DNA from: an uncultured bacterium
GTDB lineage: Bacteria > Verrucomicrobiota > Lentisphaeria > Victivallales > Victivallaceae
Length of the DNA stretch: 46,745 nt
Direction of reading: 5' to 3'
Assembly: GCA_949297015.1 (NCBI GenBank)
Contig: CASFRF010000034.1
Coordinates: forward strand, 1 to 46,745
The notes under the pieces were generated by a model, which saw nothing but the letters and a program-made list of their open reading frames with translations, was not told the DNA's origin and did no database searches. How positions within the stretch are numbered: the stretch's first letter is position 1; the number at the start of each line of letters is the position of its first letter. The translations under genes were made by a program, and so were the position numbers. Positions 17,149-25,401 of this stretch are shown piece by piece.

Positions 17149-18570
17149 ATGTTGGATCTCAAGAAGTACGAACTCTGGTTCATCACCGGCAGCCAGCATC
17201 TGTACGGCCCCGAGGCACTCAAGCAGGTGGCGGCCGACGCCCAAGAGATGGTTCGCGGGTTGAACGACTCCGGCAAACTGGCGCTGGAACTGGTCTGGAA
17301 ACCGACGGTGACCACCGCCGACGAAGTCACCGCCTGCCTCCGGGCGGCCAATGCCGACGATCATTGCGCGGGGGTGATCACCTGGATGCACACCTTCAGC
17401 CCGGCCAAAATGTGGATCAACGGCCTGAAGGGGTTGCAGAAACCGCTGCTGCATCTGCACACCCAGGCCAACCGGGACATTCCGTGGGCCGAAATCGACA
17501 TGGACTTCATGAATCTCAACCAATCCGCGCACGGCGACCGGGAGTTCGGCTACATCTGCACCCGGCTGAACGTGGCCCGCAAGGTGGTGGTCGGCTACTG
17601 GCAGGATCCGGCGGTCCAGCACGAGATCGACGTCTGGGCGCGGGTGGCGGCGGCTTGGGCCGACTCGCAGACCATGAAGGTCGCCCGGATCGGCGACAAC
17701 ATGCGCGAAGTGGCGGTGACCGAGGGCAACAAGGTCTCCGCCCAGATCGACTTCGGCTACTCGGTGAACGGTTACGGCATCGCTGATCTGGTCCGTTATC
17801 AGGATCAAATTTCGGACCGCGCGGTGGAGGAGTTGGTCAAGGAGTACTTTGAGCTCTACACCGTGCCGGACCGGTCGGAAGCGGCGTTGAAGTCGATCCG
17901 GGAGGCCGCCCGGGAGGAGCTGGCGCTGCGGGCGTTTCTGGAGGCGGGAAGCTTCACCGCGTTCACCACCACCTTCGAGGATCTGACCGGGCTGAACCAG
18001 CTGCCGGGACTGGCCTGTCAGCGGCTGATGGCCGAAGGCTATGGCTTCGGCGCCGAAGGAGACTGGAAACTCGCCGCGCTGACCCGGACCCTGAAGGTGA
18101 TGGCCGCGGGACTTCCCGGCGGCACCAGTTTCATGGAGGACTACACCTACCATCTGGAGCCGGGACGGGAGCGGGTGATGGGCGCCCACATGCTGGAGGT
18201 CTGCCCCTCGATCGCCGAGGCCCGGCCGAGCCTGGAGGTGCATCCGCTGGGCATCGGCGGCAAGGCCGATCCGGCGCGACTGGTGTTCAACGTGCCGGCG
18301 GGTCCGGCGCTGAACGCGAGCATGATCGAATTGGACGATCACTTCCGGCTGGTGGTCAACGAGCTGGAGACGGTGCCGCCCGATGCGCCGCTGCCGAAGC
18401 TGCCGGTGGCGCGGGCGATCTGGAAGCCGAAACCCGATTTCAAGACCGCGGCGCGGGAGTGGATTCTGGCGGGCGGCGCCCACCATTCGGTCTTCACCCA
18501 GGCGCTGACCACGGAGTATCTGGAGGATTTCGCCGAGATCTCCGGCGTGGAACTGGTGGTGATCGGCTGA
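17149..18570 (+). CDS. araA: L-arabinose isomerase AraA
   Basis: Converts L-arabinose to L-ribulose, metal dependent (usually Mn2+), forming hexamers in known members. 473 residues (E. coli 500). The N-terminus [17 protein letters not shown] is the family signature, followed by [17 protein letters not shown] and [13 protein letters not shown]. The metal site residues fall in [35 protein letters not shown] [10 protein letters not shown] and the C-terminal [12 protein letters not shown]. The ribosome-binding site GAGGAGG lies in the end of araB. Transcription probably stops at the hairpin at 18591-18625. Confidence 0.97.
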   Translation: MLDLKKYELWFITGSQHLYGPEALKQVAADAQEMVRGLNDSGKLALELVWKPTVTTADEVTACLRAANADDHCAGVITWMHTFSPAKMWINGLKGLQKPLLHLHTQANRDIPWAEIDMDFMNLNQSAHGDREFGYICTRLNVARKVVVGYWQDPAVQHEIDVWARVAAAWADSQTMKVARIGDNMREVAVTEGNKVSAQIDFGYSVNGYGIADLVRYQDQISDRAVEELVKEYFELYTVPDRSEAALKSIREAAREELALRAFLEAGSFTAFTTTFEDLTGLNQLPGLACQRLMAEGYGFGAEGDWKLAALTRTLKVMAAGLPGGTSFMEDYTYHLEPGRERVMGAHMLEVCPSIAEARPSLEVHPLGIGGKADPARLVFNVPAGPALNASMIELDDHFRLVVNELETVPPDAPLPKLPVARAIWKPKPDFKTAAREWILAGGAHHSVFTQALTTEYLEDFAEISGVELVVIG

Positions 18571-18590
18571 ATCACCGCACCTGAATTGAG

Positions 18591-18625
18591 AAGGCCGGGT
18601 CGGGGACAATCCCCGACCCGGCCTT
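18591..18625. terminator. bidirectional terminator between araA and nagB
   Basis: A perfect 16-bp inverted repeat (18591-18606 with 18610-18625) closed by a 3-base CAA loop, lying between the convergent araA and nagB stops. The stem begins AAGGCCGGG and ends CCCGGCCTT, so each strand ends in a short T run. Confidence 0.85.
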
Positions 18626-18648
18626 TCCGCAGTCAGAACGAAACCGGC

Positions 18649-19440
18649 TCAGAGCGCGCGGAATCGCGCCCAGCGCGGATCGTTCTCAAACATCCAGCGG
18701 CAGTACCCGGCGGTCTTCAGCCGGGCCGCAGCCGCCTCGTCGGCCACCACCACCGCGTCCGGATGCAACTGCAGCGCCGAAGCCGAAACCATCGCCGACA
18801 CCGGACCCTCCACCGCCGCGGCCAGAATCTCCGCCTTCTCCTCGCCAGTCACCAGCATCAGCAGCCGCCGGGCCTCCAGAATGGTGCCCACACCCATGGT
18901 CAGAGCCCGGCGCGGCATCTCCTCCGGCCGGTCGAACAGCGGCTGATTCTGCGCCATCGTCTCCGGAGTCAGCGACACGCTCCGGGTCCGGCTGGCCAGC
19001 GAAGAGAGCGGTTCGTTGAACCCCACATGGCCGTCCCGCCCGATGCCCAGCAGCTGCAGGTCGATCCCTCCCGCCAGCCGGATCTCCTCCTCGTAACGCG
19101 CGCCCTCCTCCGCCTCATCGGCGGTCATGCCGTCCGGCACCCGGGTCCGGCGCTTGTCGATGTTGACGTGATCGAACAAGTGGAAATTCATATAATAGCG
19201 ATAGGAGTTGACATTCTCTCCGCTCAAGCCGACATACTCATCCAGATTGAAACTCCCGGCGCGCGAAAAATCCAACCCCTCCTCCCGATGCCGTCGAACC
19301 AGTTCGGCGTACAGCGCCTCCATCGTGCGTCCGGTGGCCAATCCCAGCACCGCCTCGGGTTTGCGCCGCAGCGTCTCGTCGATCAAGGCGGCAGCCACCT
19401 TCACCGCCGCCCCGGCGGTCGGTCTGATCAGAACATCCAT
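18649..19440 (-). CDS. nagB: glucosamine-6-phosphate deaminase NagB
   Basis: Converts glucosamine-6-phosphate to fructose-6-phosphate and ammonia, the last step of amino-sugar catabolism. 263 residues (E. coli 266). Family landmarks: phosphate loop LGLATGRTMEALY, FNLDEYVGL carrying the proton-relay Asp, and GIGRDGHVGFNEP, which reproduces the Asp-x-His-x4-Glu catalytic set (E. coli D141, H143, E148). TMGVGTILEARR near residue 180 is also typical. The start codon has GGGAG 9 bases upstream. It is the last gene of the minus-strand operon, 54 bp after the oxidoreductase gene; that gap holds a small GGCGCC hairpin. Confidence 0.95.
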   Translation of the reverse strand: MDVLIRPTAGAAVKVAAALIDETLRRKPEAVLGLATGRTMEALYAELVRRHREEGLDFSRAGSFNLDEYVGLSGENVNSYRYYMNFHLFDHVNIDKRRTRVPDGMTADEAEEGARYEEEIRLAGGIDLQLLGIGRDGHVGFNEPLSSLASRTRSVSLTPETMAQNQPLFDRPEEMPRRALTMGVGTILEARRLLMLVTGEEKAEILAAAVEGPVSAMVSASALQLHPDAVVVADEAAAARLKTAGYCRWMFENDPRWARFRAL

Positions 19441-19475
19441 GAAAAATTCTCCCTGGGGTGATATGACATCGACAG

Positions 19476-19493
19476 GGCGCCTCTTGCGGCGCC
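19476..19493 (-). other. small intercistronic hairpin
   Basis: GGCGCC (19476-19481) and GGCGCC (19488-19493) can pair in the transcript between the oxidoreductase stop and the nagB ribosome-binding site. With no T run it is unlikely to terminate; it may protect the 3' end or alter nagB translation. Confidence 0.3.
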
Positions 19494-19494
19494 G

Positions 19495-20673
19495 TTACTC
19501 CCAATAGTGATACTGCTCAAGCTCCTCCGGCAGCGGCGGGACCTCGAACGGCAGGCCGCCGCTGCGGATCGATTCGGCTCCCAGACAGCCGGTGGCGACG
19601 CTGTAGCGCGCCGCCTGCGGCGTGGAAGTGGGAACCGATTCGCCGCGCAACATGCCGATGAAGTCGTGCACGATCCGGGGATCGGCGCCGCCGTGCAGCC
19701 CGCCGTCGGGGATCCGGAAGGTGGCGTCGCCCTCCATGCGGAAGGAGGCGCGGCGGGTGTCGAACAACTCGATGGTGCCGCCCGCCTCGCCGTAGTTTTC
19801 CAGGCGGCCGCGGGTGCCGATCACCGTGTAGTTGCGGCAGGCGTCGGGCGTGTAGTGGCACTGCAGATAGCAGCCGAAGACGCCGTTCCCCAGCTGCAGA
19901 TTCAGCATATTGAGGTCCTCCACCTCGATCTTCGGATTGAATCCCGACTGCCGCTCCGGCGGCCAGTGCTCGACGTTGAACGAGACGTCTATCTCCTTTT
20001 TCGGGACCTCGCCTTCGCGGCGCGGCAACCGGTCGTAGAGCGTGAGTCCGCCCATGCCGTGGACCCGCCGGGTGTAGCTGCCGGCCAGAAAATGAATCAC
20101 GTCCAGATCGTGCGCCCCCTTCTGCAACAGCAGACTGTTCGCCTTGTCGCGTTCGGCGTGCCAGTCCCGAAAGTAGGCGTCGCCGCCGTAGGCGATGAAG
20201 TGGCGGCACCAGACCGCCTTGACCTCGCCGATCGCGCCGGAGTCGATCAACTCCTTCATCTTGAGGACAAAGGGCATGTAGCGCATGTTGTGCCCCAGCA
20301 TCAGCCGGGTGTGGCACTCGCGCGCGGTTTGCAGAATCCGGTCGCACCCGGCGATGGAGAGCGCCATGGGTTTTTCCAGATAGACCGGGATTCCGGCCTT
20401 CAGCGCGGCCACCGCCTGCTCCTCGTGGCAGAAGTCGGGCGAGGTGATGAAGACGCCGTCCAGCGCTTCACGCTCGAACATTTCGCGGTAGTCGCAGTAG
20501 CCCCGGACCTCCGCCCCGAACCGCTCCCGGTAACGTTGCCGGAAGCGCTCCAGCAGCTCGGTGTCGAGATCGACCCCCGCCACCACCTCCACCCCCTGCT
20601 CCGGACAGTGGGCGTGGTCGGCCAGCGTACCCCGGCCCCCGGCGCCGATAATCCCCAAACGCAGTCGTTTCAT
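19495..20673 (-). CDS. Gfo/Idh/MocA-family NAD(P)-dependent oxidoreductase
   Basis: Two-domain sugar dehydrogenase of 392 residues. The N-terminal Rossmann fold shows LGIIGAGGRGTLADH (residues 5-19) and the acidic residue binding the ribose (VAGVDLD). The family's catalytic-lysine motif EKPMALS follows VYL. In the C-terminal domain KGAHDLDVIHFLAG gives the expected His/Asp active-site set. Members oxidise, reduce or epimerise sugars and their derivatives; some act as NAD-dependent glycosidases (GH4/GH109-like chemistry), so a role on amino sugars is possible given the neighbours. The EKP motif argues against classical GH109. There is no signal peptide. Start ATG lies one base after the NahK-like stop, implying translational coupling. 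Substrate unknown. Confidence 0.85.
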   Translation of the reverse strand: MKRLRLGIIGAGGRGTLADHAHCPEQGVEVVAGVDLDTELLERFRQRYRERFGAEVRGYCDYREMFEREALDGVFITSPDFCHEEQAVAALKAGIPVYLEKPMALSIAGCDRILQTARECHTRLMLGHNMRYMPFVLKMKELIDSGAIGEVKAVWCRHFIAYGGDAYFRDWHAERDKANSLLLQKGAHDLDVIHFLAGSYTRRVHGMGGLTLYDRLPRREGEVPKKEIDVSFNVEHWPPERQSGFNPKIEVEDLNMLNLQLGNGVFGCYLQCHYTPDACRNYTVIGTRGRLENYGEAGGTIELFDTRRASFRMEGDATFRIPDGGLHGGADPRIVHDFIGMLRGESVPTSTPQAARYSVATGCLGAESIRSGGLPFEVPPLPEELEQYHYWE

Positions 20674-20674
20674 G

Positions 20675-21739
20675 TCAGGTCAACTCCTCTGTAATTTTCC
20701 GCAGCGTATCGAATTGCGCTTCGATCGAAGCGACCAGTTTCAATTGCGCCCGGGCGCGGTCAAGATTGTGCTCCGGCCGGGCGATGCGGAAGTAGCGGTC
20801 GCCGTTCAGATAATCGGTCAGGAAGCGACAGCCGATCTCCATGGTGATCAGCTTCCCGGCGAACGGCAGCAGTTCGCACTCCAGTCGGGTGAGGATACCT
20901 CCGGTCCCGGCCAGAAATCCCGCCGCCAGCGCCCGGAACAACTCCGGCTGAAGCTCGACCAGCGTCAGGTCGCGCTCGTCCTCGGCGGCGGGGCTGGCGG
21001 CCGAACGAACCAGATCGCCGAAGTCGTAGGCACCGGCTCCGGGCATGACCGTATCCAGATCGATAACGCAGACTCCGGCGCCGGTGACTTCGTCGAGCAG
21101 CACATTGTTGAGCTTGGTGTCGTTGTGGCAGATCCGCTCCGGCAAGGAGCGGTTCTGCAACAGCGCCAGAATCTTCCCCGCCTCGTCGGCGCGGGCGCGC
21201 AGGAAATCGAGTTCCGGCAGCACCCGGTGGAGCCGGTCGCAGGGATCCTGCCGGACCGCCAGCTCCAACGCTTCAAAACGTCTGGGGGTGTGATGAAAGT
21301 CGGGAATGGTCTCGGCCAGCCGGGGGCCGGGCAGATCGGCCAGCACCCGCTGAAACTCGCCGAAGGCCCGGGCTCCGGCGAACGCCTGTTCCGGAGTCGG
21401 CGCCGATTCGCAGACCCGCGAGCGCTCGATATAGCGGTAGGCCCGCCAGAATCCGCCCTCTTCGTCGCGCAGCCAGCTCCGGCCGTCCTGCTTCGCCGGG
21501 ATCAGCTCCAGCGACGGCACACCGCGATGGCGCAAATGGGCGGTGACCCGCGCCAGATTGTCCATCAGCAGTTCCGGCTGCCGGAAGACCTCGGTATTGA
21601 TCTTCTGCAACACATAGCGACTGCCGGAGCAGAAGAGCAGCAGTGTCCGGTTGATGTGGCCGTTGCCGAGGGGCTCCACCCGGCTCAGCGGTTCGGGAAT
21701 GTCAAATCCGGGAATGATTTCGGAGATGGGAAGACTCAT
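20675..21739 (-). CDS. nahK: NahK-like N-acetylhexosamine 1-kinase
   Basis: Anomeric kinase of the aminoglycoside-phosphotransferase fold, 354 residues, very close in length and pattern to Bifidobacterium NahK/LnpB (about 359), which makes GlcNAc-1-P or GalNAc-1-P from ATP. Shared features: an N-terminal EPLGNGHINRTLL nucleotide loop, the catalytic loop ICHNDTKLNNVLLDE, the metal-binding VIDLDTVMPGAGAYDFGD, AASPAAEDERDL and the C-terminal CRFLTDYLNGDRYF. The start ATG at 21739 overlaps the nucleotidyltransferase stop (ATGA). A longer frame to 22147 reads through that gene and is not real. In bifidobacteria the enzyme follows a lacto-N-biose phosphorylase; none is in this window. Assignment rests on remembered family pattern, not an alignment. 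Confidence 0.82.
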   Translation of the reverse strand: MSLPISEIIPGFDIPEPLSRVEPLGNGHINRTLLLFCSGSRYVLQKINTEVFRQPELLMDNLARVTAHLRHRGVPSLELIPAKQDGRSWLRDEEGGFWRAYRYIERSRVCESAPTPEQAFAGARAFGEFQRVLADLPGPRLAETIPDFHHTPRRFEALELAVRQDPCDRLHRVLPELDFLRARADEAGKILALLQNRSLPERICHNDTKLNNVLLDEVTGAGVCVIDLDTVMPGAGAYDFGDLVRSAASPAAEDERDLTLVELQPELFRALAAGFLAGTGGILTRLECELLPFAGKLITMEIGCRFLTDYLNGDRYFRIARPEHNLDRARAQLKLVASIEAQFDTLRKITEELT

Positions 21740-22656
21740 CTTGCGAACAATCTCCGGGGATACTCGCCGTGCTCGATCAGGCGCCGGATTCCGGCCTCGG
21801 TCTCCGGCTTGTCCTCGCGATAGGTCACGCCGAACCAGCGCTCGGGGCTGGACAGCAACCGGATGCGGGCCCTCCCTTCGCGGATCAAGGCGTCGACCGC
21901 CGCCGGCAGATAGAACTCGCTCTTGAGCTCCTGCCCGTGGAGGCGGAGGAACTCCAGAAACTTCCGCTCCAGCTCCGCGAACAGCTCCGGCGGGAAGCCC
22001 CAGGAGTTCATCGACACCGGCGTCTCCCCGGCGAACTCCGAAACCGAGCCGTCCTCGCCGCGCTCGCGGATAACCCCATCCTCCTCGCGGCGCAGCCGGG
22101 TATGTTCCACCACCCCGGCCAGATCGCCAGCCGCGTCGGCCGCGCACACGCCCCGCGACACCGTGCCGAAGGAGCTGAGCGTCTGGTCGAGCCGGAAGGC
22201 GCAGAGCGCTCCCCGGAGCAGCGCCGTTCCGGACGCCTCCGCCGTCAGAAACGCGGCCAGCTGCCGGAAGTTCTCGGCGCCGTAGAAGTCATCGGCGTTG
22301 ATCACCGCAAAGGGCTCGTGGACTACTTCGCGCGCGGCGTAAACCGCCTGACCGGTGCCCCAGGGCTTGGTCCGCCCCGCGGGCACCGTAAAGCCCCCGG
22401 GCAGGTCGTCCGCCCGCTGAAAGGCGCAGGCGACCTCGATGGTCCCCCGGTAGCGGCTGACGATCACCCGGTCGAACTCGGCCTCCAGCTCGGGGCGGAT
22501 GACGAAAACCACCTTGCCGAATCCGGCGCGGAGGGCGTCGAAGACCGAATAATCCATAATCGTCTCGCCCGAAGGTCCCACCGGGTCCAGCTGTTTCAAT
22601 CCCCCGTAACGGCTGCCCATGCCGGCGGCCAAAATCAACAACGTCGGTTTGCTCAT
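21736..22656 (-). CDS. sugar-1-phosphate nucleotidyltransferase
   Basis: Nucleotidyltransferase of GT-A-like fold, 306 residues, first gene of the amino-sugar operon. The N-terminus LILAAGMGSRYGGLKQLDPVG is the family's NTP-binding signature, here with the variant GSRYGG, and FAVINADDFYGAENF supplies the metal-binding Asp pair. AFQRADDLPGGF and TKPWGTGQAVYAA match sugar-nucleotide pyrophosphorylases. Given the NahK partner it probably turns GlcNAc-1-P or GalNAc-1-P into a UDP-sugar, replacing the GalT-type uridylyltransferase (LnpC) of the bifidobacterial pathway. Start ATG 22656 is chosen because the motif begins at residue 5; the Shine-Dalgarno is poor, and an in-frame ATG further upstream cannot be excluded. 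Nucleotide and sugar specificity are inferred. Confidence 0.8.
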   Translation of the reverse strand: MSKPTLLILAAGMGSRYGGLKQLDPVGPSGETIMDYSVFDALRAGFGKVVFVIRPELEAEFDRVIVSRYRGTIEVACAFQRADDLPGGFTVPAGRTKPWGTGQAVYAAREVVHEPFAVINADDFYGAENFRQLAAFLTAEASGTALLRGALCAFRLDQTLSSFGTVSRGVCAADAAGDLAGVVEHTRLRREEDGVIRERGEDGSVSEFAGETPVSMNSWGFPPELFAELERKFLEFLRLHGQELKSEFYLPAAVDALIREGRARIRLLSSPERWFGVTYREDKPETEAGIRRLIEHGEYPRRLFAR

Positions 22657-22680
22657 GATTCTGCTGCTCTGGTCCTGCAT

Positions 22681-22789
22681 TTCCGAATTTCCGAAAATAT
22701 CACAAAAGAACAATGTAACCGTTTTTATCCAAAATACAAACCGCCGACCCGGTTTTTCGGAATCAACTTGCAGCGGTCCCGTTTCCGAA
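22681..22789. promoter_or_regulatory. four-copy TTCCGAA operator candidate in divergent promoter region
   Basis: TTCCGAA occurs at 22681-22687, 22689-22695 and 22783-22789, and inverted as TTCGGAA at 22756-22762. Two adjacent copies lie just downstream of the minus-strand -10 box, and one lies inside the spacer of the plus-strand promoter. Such placement suits a repressor sensing an amino-sugar phosphate. No regulator gene is in the window. Confidence 0.5.
22712..22739 (-). promoter_or_regulatory. promoter of the nucleotidyltransferase-nahK-nagB operon
   Basis: On the minus strand TTGTAT (22739-22734), a 16-bp spacer and TACATT (22717-22712). It would begin transcription near 22705, about 50 bases before the start codon. 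Confidence 0.4.
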
Positions 22790-22796
22790 GTATATT
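22768..22796 (+). promoter_or_regulatory. promoter of the ROK kinase-nagA operon
   Basis: TTGCAG (22768-22773), a 17-bp spacer and TATATT (22791-22796), about 30 bases ahead of the ATG at 22826. One TTCCGAA copy sits in the spacer. Confidence 0.65.
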
Positions 22797-22825
22797 ATGG
22801 CTCAACGGCACAACTCGGAGGTTGC

Positions 22826-24226
22826 ATGATGACCCGCATTACCGTCACTCCTTCAATCACGGCGGAACTTGATCCCGGTTTCTGTCCGGCCGTACTCTGG
22901 AACCGGGAATACCGGAAGCTGGTCCGGGAACTCGGAGGGCGTCCTCTACTCATCGCGCTGGAGCGCCCCAACGGCACGCGGTCCGTCCGCCGGACCGAAC
23001 TGTTGCCGGATCGACCGGAGTTTTTTCCGTTGACTTGGAAATTCGTCGAACGGCAGCTCAAATTCCTGCTCTGGATGAAGGGCGGATTCCGCATCACGCT
23101 GGCCGGAGCCGACGACCGGCTGCTTTCCGAACTCCAGCACTGCTACAGTCCCGAGGGCGAGCGCTGCAGCGACGCCGAAATCATGGGGCCGCTGATTTAC
23201 GGACACGAATTTGAACTGCGCGGGGAACCCGCTTCCGAGCTCCCGGAAGTGGAGCTGCAGCTCCGACTCGGAGGTCATGACGACGGCGGTCGGATCGGTT
23301 TCGACCTCGGCGGCTCCGACCGCAAGTGCGCCGCCGTGCTCGACGGCCGGGTGGTCCACACCGAGGAGGTGCCCTGGGATCCCTATTTCCAGAGCGATCC
23401 GCAGTACCATCTGGCAGGGATTCGCGACTCGATCGCCCGGGCGGCGGCCCACCTGCCCCGGGTGGACGCCATCGGCGGCAGCGCGGCGGGAATCTATGTG
23501 GACGGCGTGCCGCGCCTGGCCTCGCTGTTCCGGGGACTCTCCCCCGCCGACTTCCACCGGGTGGTCGTCCCCTTCTTCCGGCAGCTCGAAGCCGAATACG
23601 GCGTCCCGGTGGCGGTGGCCAATGACGGCGAAGTCACCGCGCTGGCCGGCGCCCGGGCGCTGAACTCCGCCGCCGTGCTGGGGATCTCGCTGGGGACCAG
23701 CGAAGCGGCCGGGTACGTCTCGGAGAGCGGAACTTTGACCGACTGGCTGAACGAACTGGCCTTCGCTCCGGTGGACTACCGCGACGACGCCCCGCGCGAC
23801 GAGTGGTCCGGCGACCGCGGCTGCGGCGTGCAGTACTTCTCCCAGCAGGCGGTGGCCCGGCTGGCTCCGGCGGCGGGACTGACCTTCCCCGACGACCTGC
23901 CGCTGCCCAGACGGCTGGAGGAGGTCCAGAAACTGATGGCGGCCGCTGATCCGCGGGCGGCGGCGATCTACCGCACGCTCGGGGTCTATCTCGGCTACGG
24001 GGTGGCCCACTACGCCGACTTCTATCCGTTGCGGAAACTGCTGGCGCTGGGTCGGGTGACCAGCGGTCCGGGCGGGGAACTGCTGGTCGAAGTCGCCCGG
24101 CAGGTGCTGGCCCGGGAGTTCCCGGAACTGGAGCTGACGCTGCATTTACCGGACGAGGAGTTCAAGCGTCACGGTCAGGCGGTGGTGGCCGCCGGGCTGC
24201 CGGAACTGCGGAGGTCCTCATGCTGA
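22826..24226 (+). CDS. ROK/ASKHA-type sugar kinase, probable N-acetylhexosamine kinase
   Basis: Actin-fold kinase of 466 residues. Phosphate-1 loop GFDLGGSDRKCAAVLDG appears only after about 155 residues, so the protein has a long N-terminal extension compared with ordinary ROK kinases (about 300). VAVANDGEVTALAGAR (a possible catalytic Asp) and phosphate-2 loop GISLGTSEAAGYV follow. The usual ROK zinc cysteine motif is not obvious. A CGGAGG about 5 bases before ATG 22826 sets the start. It overlaps nagA by 7 bases, so it most likely supplies the 6-phosphate needed by NagA, for example on GlcNAc. The extension contains no motif known to me; it might bind sugar or DNA. Confidence 0.7.
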   Translation: MMTRITVTPSITAELDPGFCPAVLWNREYRKLVRELGGRPLLIALERPNGTRSVRRTELLPDRPEFFPLTWKFVERQLKFLLWMKGGFRITLAGADDRLLSELQHCYSPEGERCSDAEIMGPLIYGHEFELRGEPASELPEVELQLRLGGHDDGGRIGFDLGGSDRKCAAVLDGRVVHTEEVPWDPYFQSDPQYHLAGIRDSIARAAAHLPRVDAIGGSAAGIYVDGVPRLASLFRGLSPADFHRVVVPFFRQLEAEYGVPVAVANDGEVTALAGARALNSAAVLGISLGTSEAAGYVSESGTLTDWLNELAFAPVDYRDDAPRDEWSGDRGCGVQYFSQQAVARLAPAAGLTFPDDLPLPRRLEEVQKLMAAADPRAAAIYRTLGVYLGYGVAHYADFYPLRKLLALGRVTSGPGGELLVEVARQVLAREFPELELTLHLPDEEFKRHGQAVVAAGLPELRRSSC

Positions 24227-25350
24227 TCCGCAACGTCGATCTGGCCAGTCCCGGACTGGAACTCCGGAATGCCGCCATCCGGATTCAGCAGGGCCGGATT
24301 CTGGAAGTGCTGCCGGCGGGCTCCCCCCTGCCGGAGGATCCGGAGGTCCTCGACGGCACCGGCCTGACCGCCCTGCCCGGCTTTATCGACATCCACGCAC
24401 ACGGGCGCAGCGGTTTCGACTTCTCCGACGCCGACCCGGCGGGACTCGAACAGATGGCCCGGGACAAACTTGACGAAGGCGTGACCAGCTGGTTCCCCAC
24501 CACCATGACCCTGCCGCCGGAGACGCTGCGCGCCGCGCTGCGCACGGCGGCGGCCTACTCCGGAAACGGGTGTCGTCTGCCCGGCGTGCATCTGGAGGGG
24601 CCGTTCCTCAACCCCGCCTGTCTCGGCGCGCAGAATCCGGCCTATGTGCGGGTTCCGGAGCTGGAACTGGTGCGCGAACTTCACGCCATCTATCCGGTGC
24701 GCAAAGTCTCCTTCGCGCCGGAGCTGCCCGGAGCGGCGGCATTCACCGCCGGGCTGCTGGCGATGGGCATTGTTCCGGCGGCGGTGCACAGCGCGGCCAC
24801 CTACGCCGAATTCGCGCGGGTTCACGCGGCGGGGCTGCGCCACTTGAGTCACTTCTGCAATCAGATGACGCCGCTCCATCACCGCGAAATCGGGCTGGTC
24901 GGAGCCGGGCTGCTGCACCGCGACGTCTACGTGGAGCTGATCTGCGACCGGCTCCACCTGGCGCCGGAGATGATCCGCTTGCTCTTTCAACTGAAGGATC
25001 TCGATCACCTCATCCTGATCACCGACGCGGTCCGCGCCTCCGGTATGCCCGACGGCGACTACACGCTGGGCGGTCTGCCGATCCGGTTGCGCGACGGGGC
25101 GGCGCGGCTGGTCTCCTCGGGGGCGCTGGCCGGCAGCGTGCTGACCATGAATACGGCGCTGCGCAACGTGGCCGAACTGACCGGGCTGCCGTTGTCGGAA
25201 CTTAGCCGGACGGTCAGCACCAACGCCGCACGGGCCTTCGGCCTGACCGATCTGGGACGGATTGAACCCGGATTCCGCGCCGACCTGACCCTGCTGGACC
25301 GGGAGTTCCGGGTTCGCCGGGTGCTGGTGGACGGCCGGATCCGCCGTTAA
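24220..25350 (+). CDS. nagA: N-acetylglucosamine-6-phosphate deacetylase NagA
   Basis: Amidohydrolase that removes acetate from GlcNAc-6-phosphate, giving the NagB substrate. 376 residues (E. coli 382). Motifs: GFIDIHAHGRSG (metal-site/His region), LPGVHLEGPFLNP with the metal-ligand Glu, VHSAATY and LRHLSHFCNQMTPLHHRE with the metal histidines, VELICDRLHL, and ITDAVRASGM with the catalytic Asp. The C-terminus returns to the small beta-sandwich domain (GRIEPGFRADLTLLD). It overlaps the kinase gene by 7 bases. Together with NagB across the divergent promoter this completes the GlcNAc to fructose-6-P route. Confidence 0.95.
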   Translation: MLIRNVDLASPGLELRNAAIRIQQGRILEVLPAGSPLPEDPEVLDGTGLTALPGFIDIHAHGRSGFDFSDADPAGLEQMARDKLDEGVTSWFPTTMTLPPETLRAALRTAAAYSGNGCRLPGVHLEGPFLNPACLGAQNPAYVRVPELELVRELHAIYPVRKVSFAPELPGAAAFTAGLLAMGIVPAAVHSAATYAEFARVHAAGLRHLSHFCNQMTPLHHREIGLVGAGLLHRDVYVELICDRLHLAPEMIRLLFQLKDLDHLILITDAVRASGMPDGDYTLGGLPIRLRDGAARLVSSGALAGSVLTMNTALRNVAELTGLPLSELSRTVSTNAARAFGLTDLGRIEPGFRADLTLLDREFRVRRVLVDGRIRR

Positions 25351-25364
25351 TTCCCGCTTCGGAC

Positions 25365-25392
25365 TTGCTTTTTCCGGGGATGAGGGTATGTT
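25365..25392 (+). promoter_or_regulatory. possible promoter of the phosphatase-rimO-pgsA genes
   Basis: TTGCTT (25365-25370), a 16-bp spacer and TATGTT (25387-25392). The start point would lie only a few bases before ATG 25402, so the transcript would be nearly leaderless. Readthrough from nagA is also possible. Confidence 0.4.
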
Positions 25393-25401
25393 ATTAGGAT
25401 T

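Noticed and set aside
12348..18609. Very long open frames opposite the glycosidase gene (986 codons) and opposite araBA (1066 codons)
   Set aside because: They are antisense shadows produced by high GC and third-position bias; the translations are rich in Arg, Pro, Gln and Gly and carry no motifs, while the opposite strand encodes clear enzymes.
20675..22147. 490-codon version of the NahK-like protein
   Set aside because: The first 136 codons are a shadow of the nucleotidyltransferase gene; the true start at 21739 overlaps its stop as ATGA and gives the family length.
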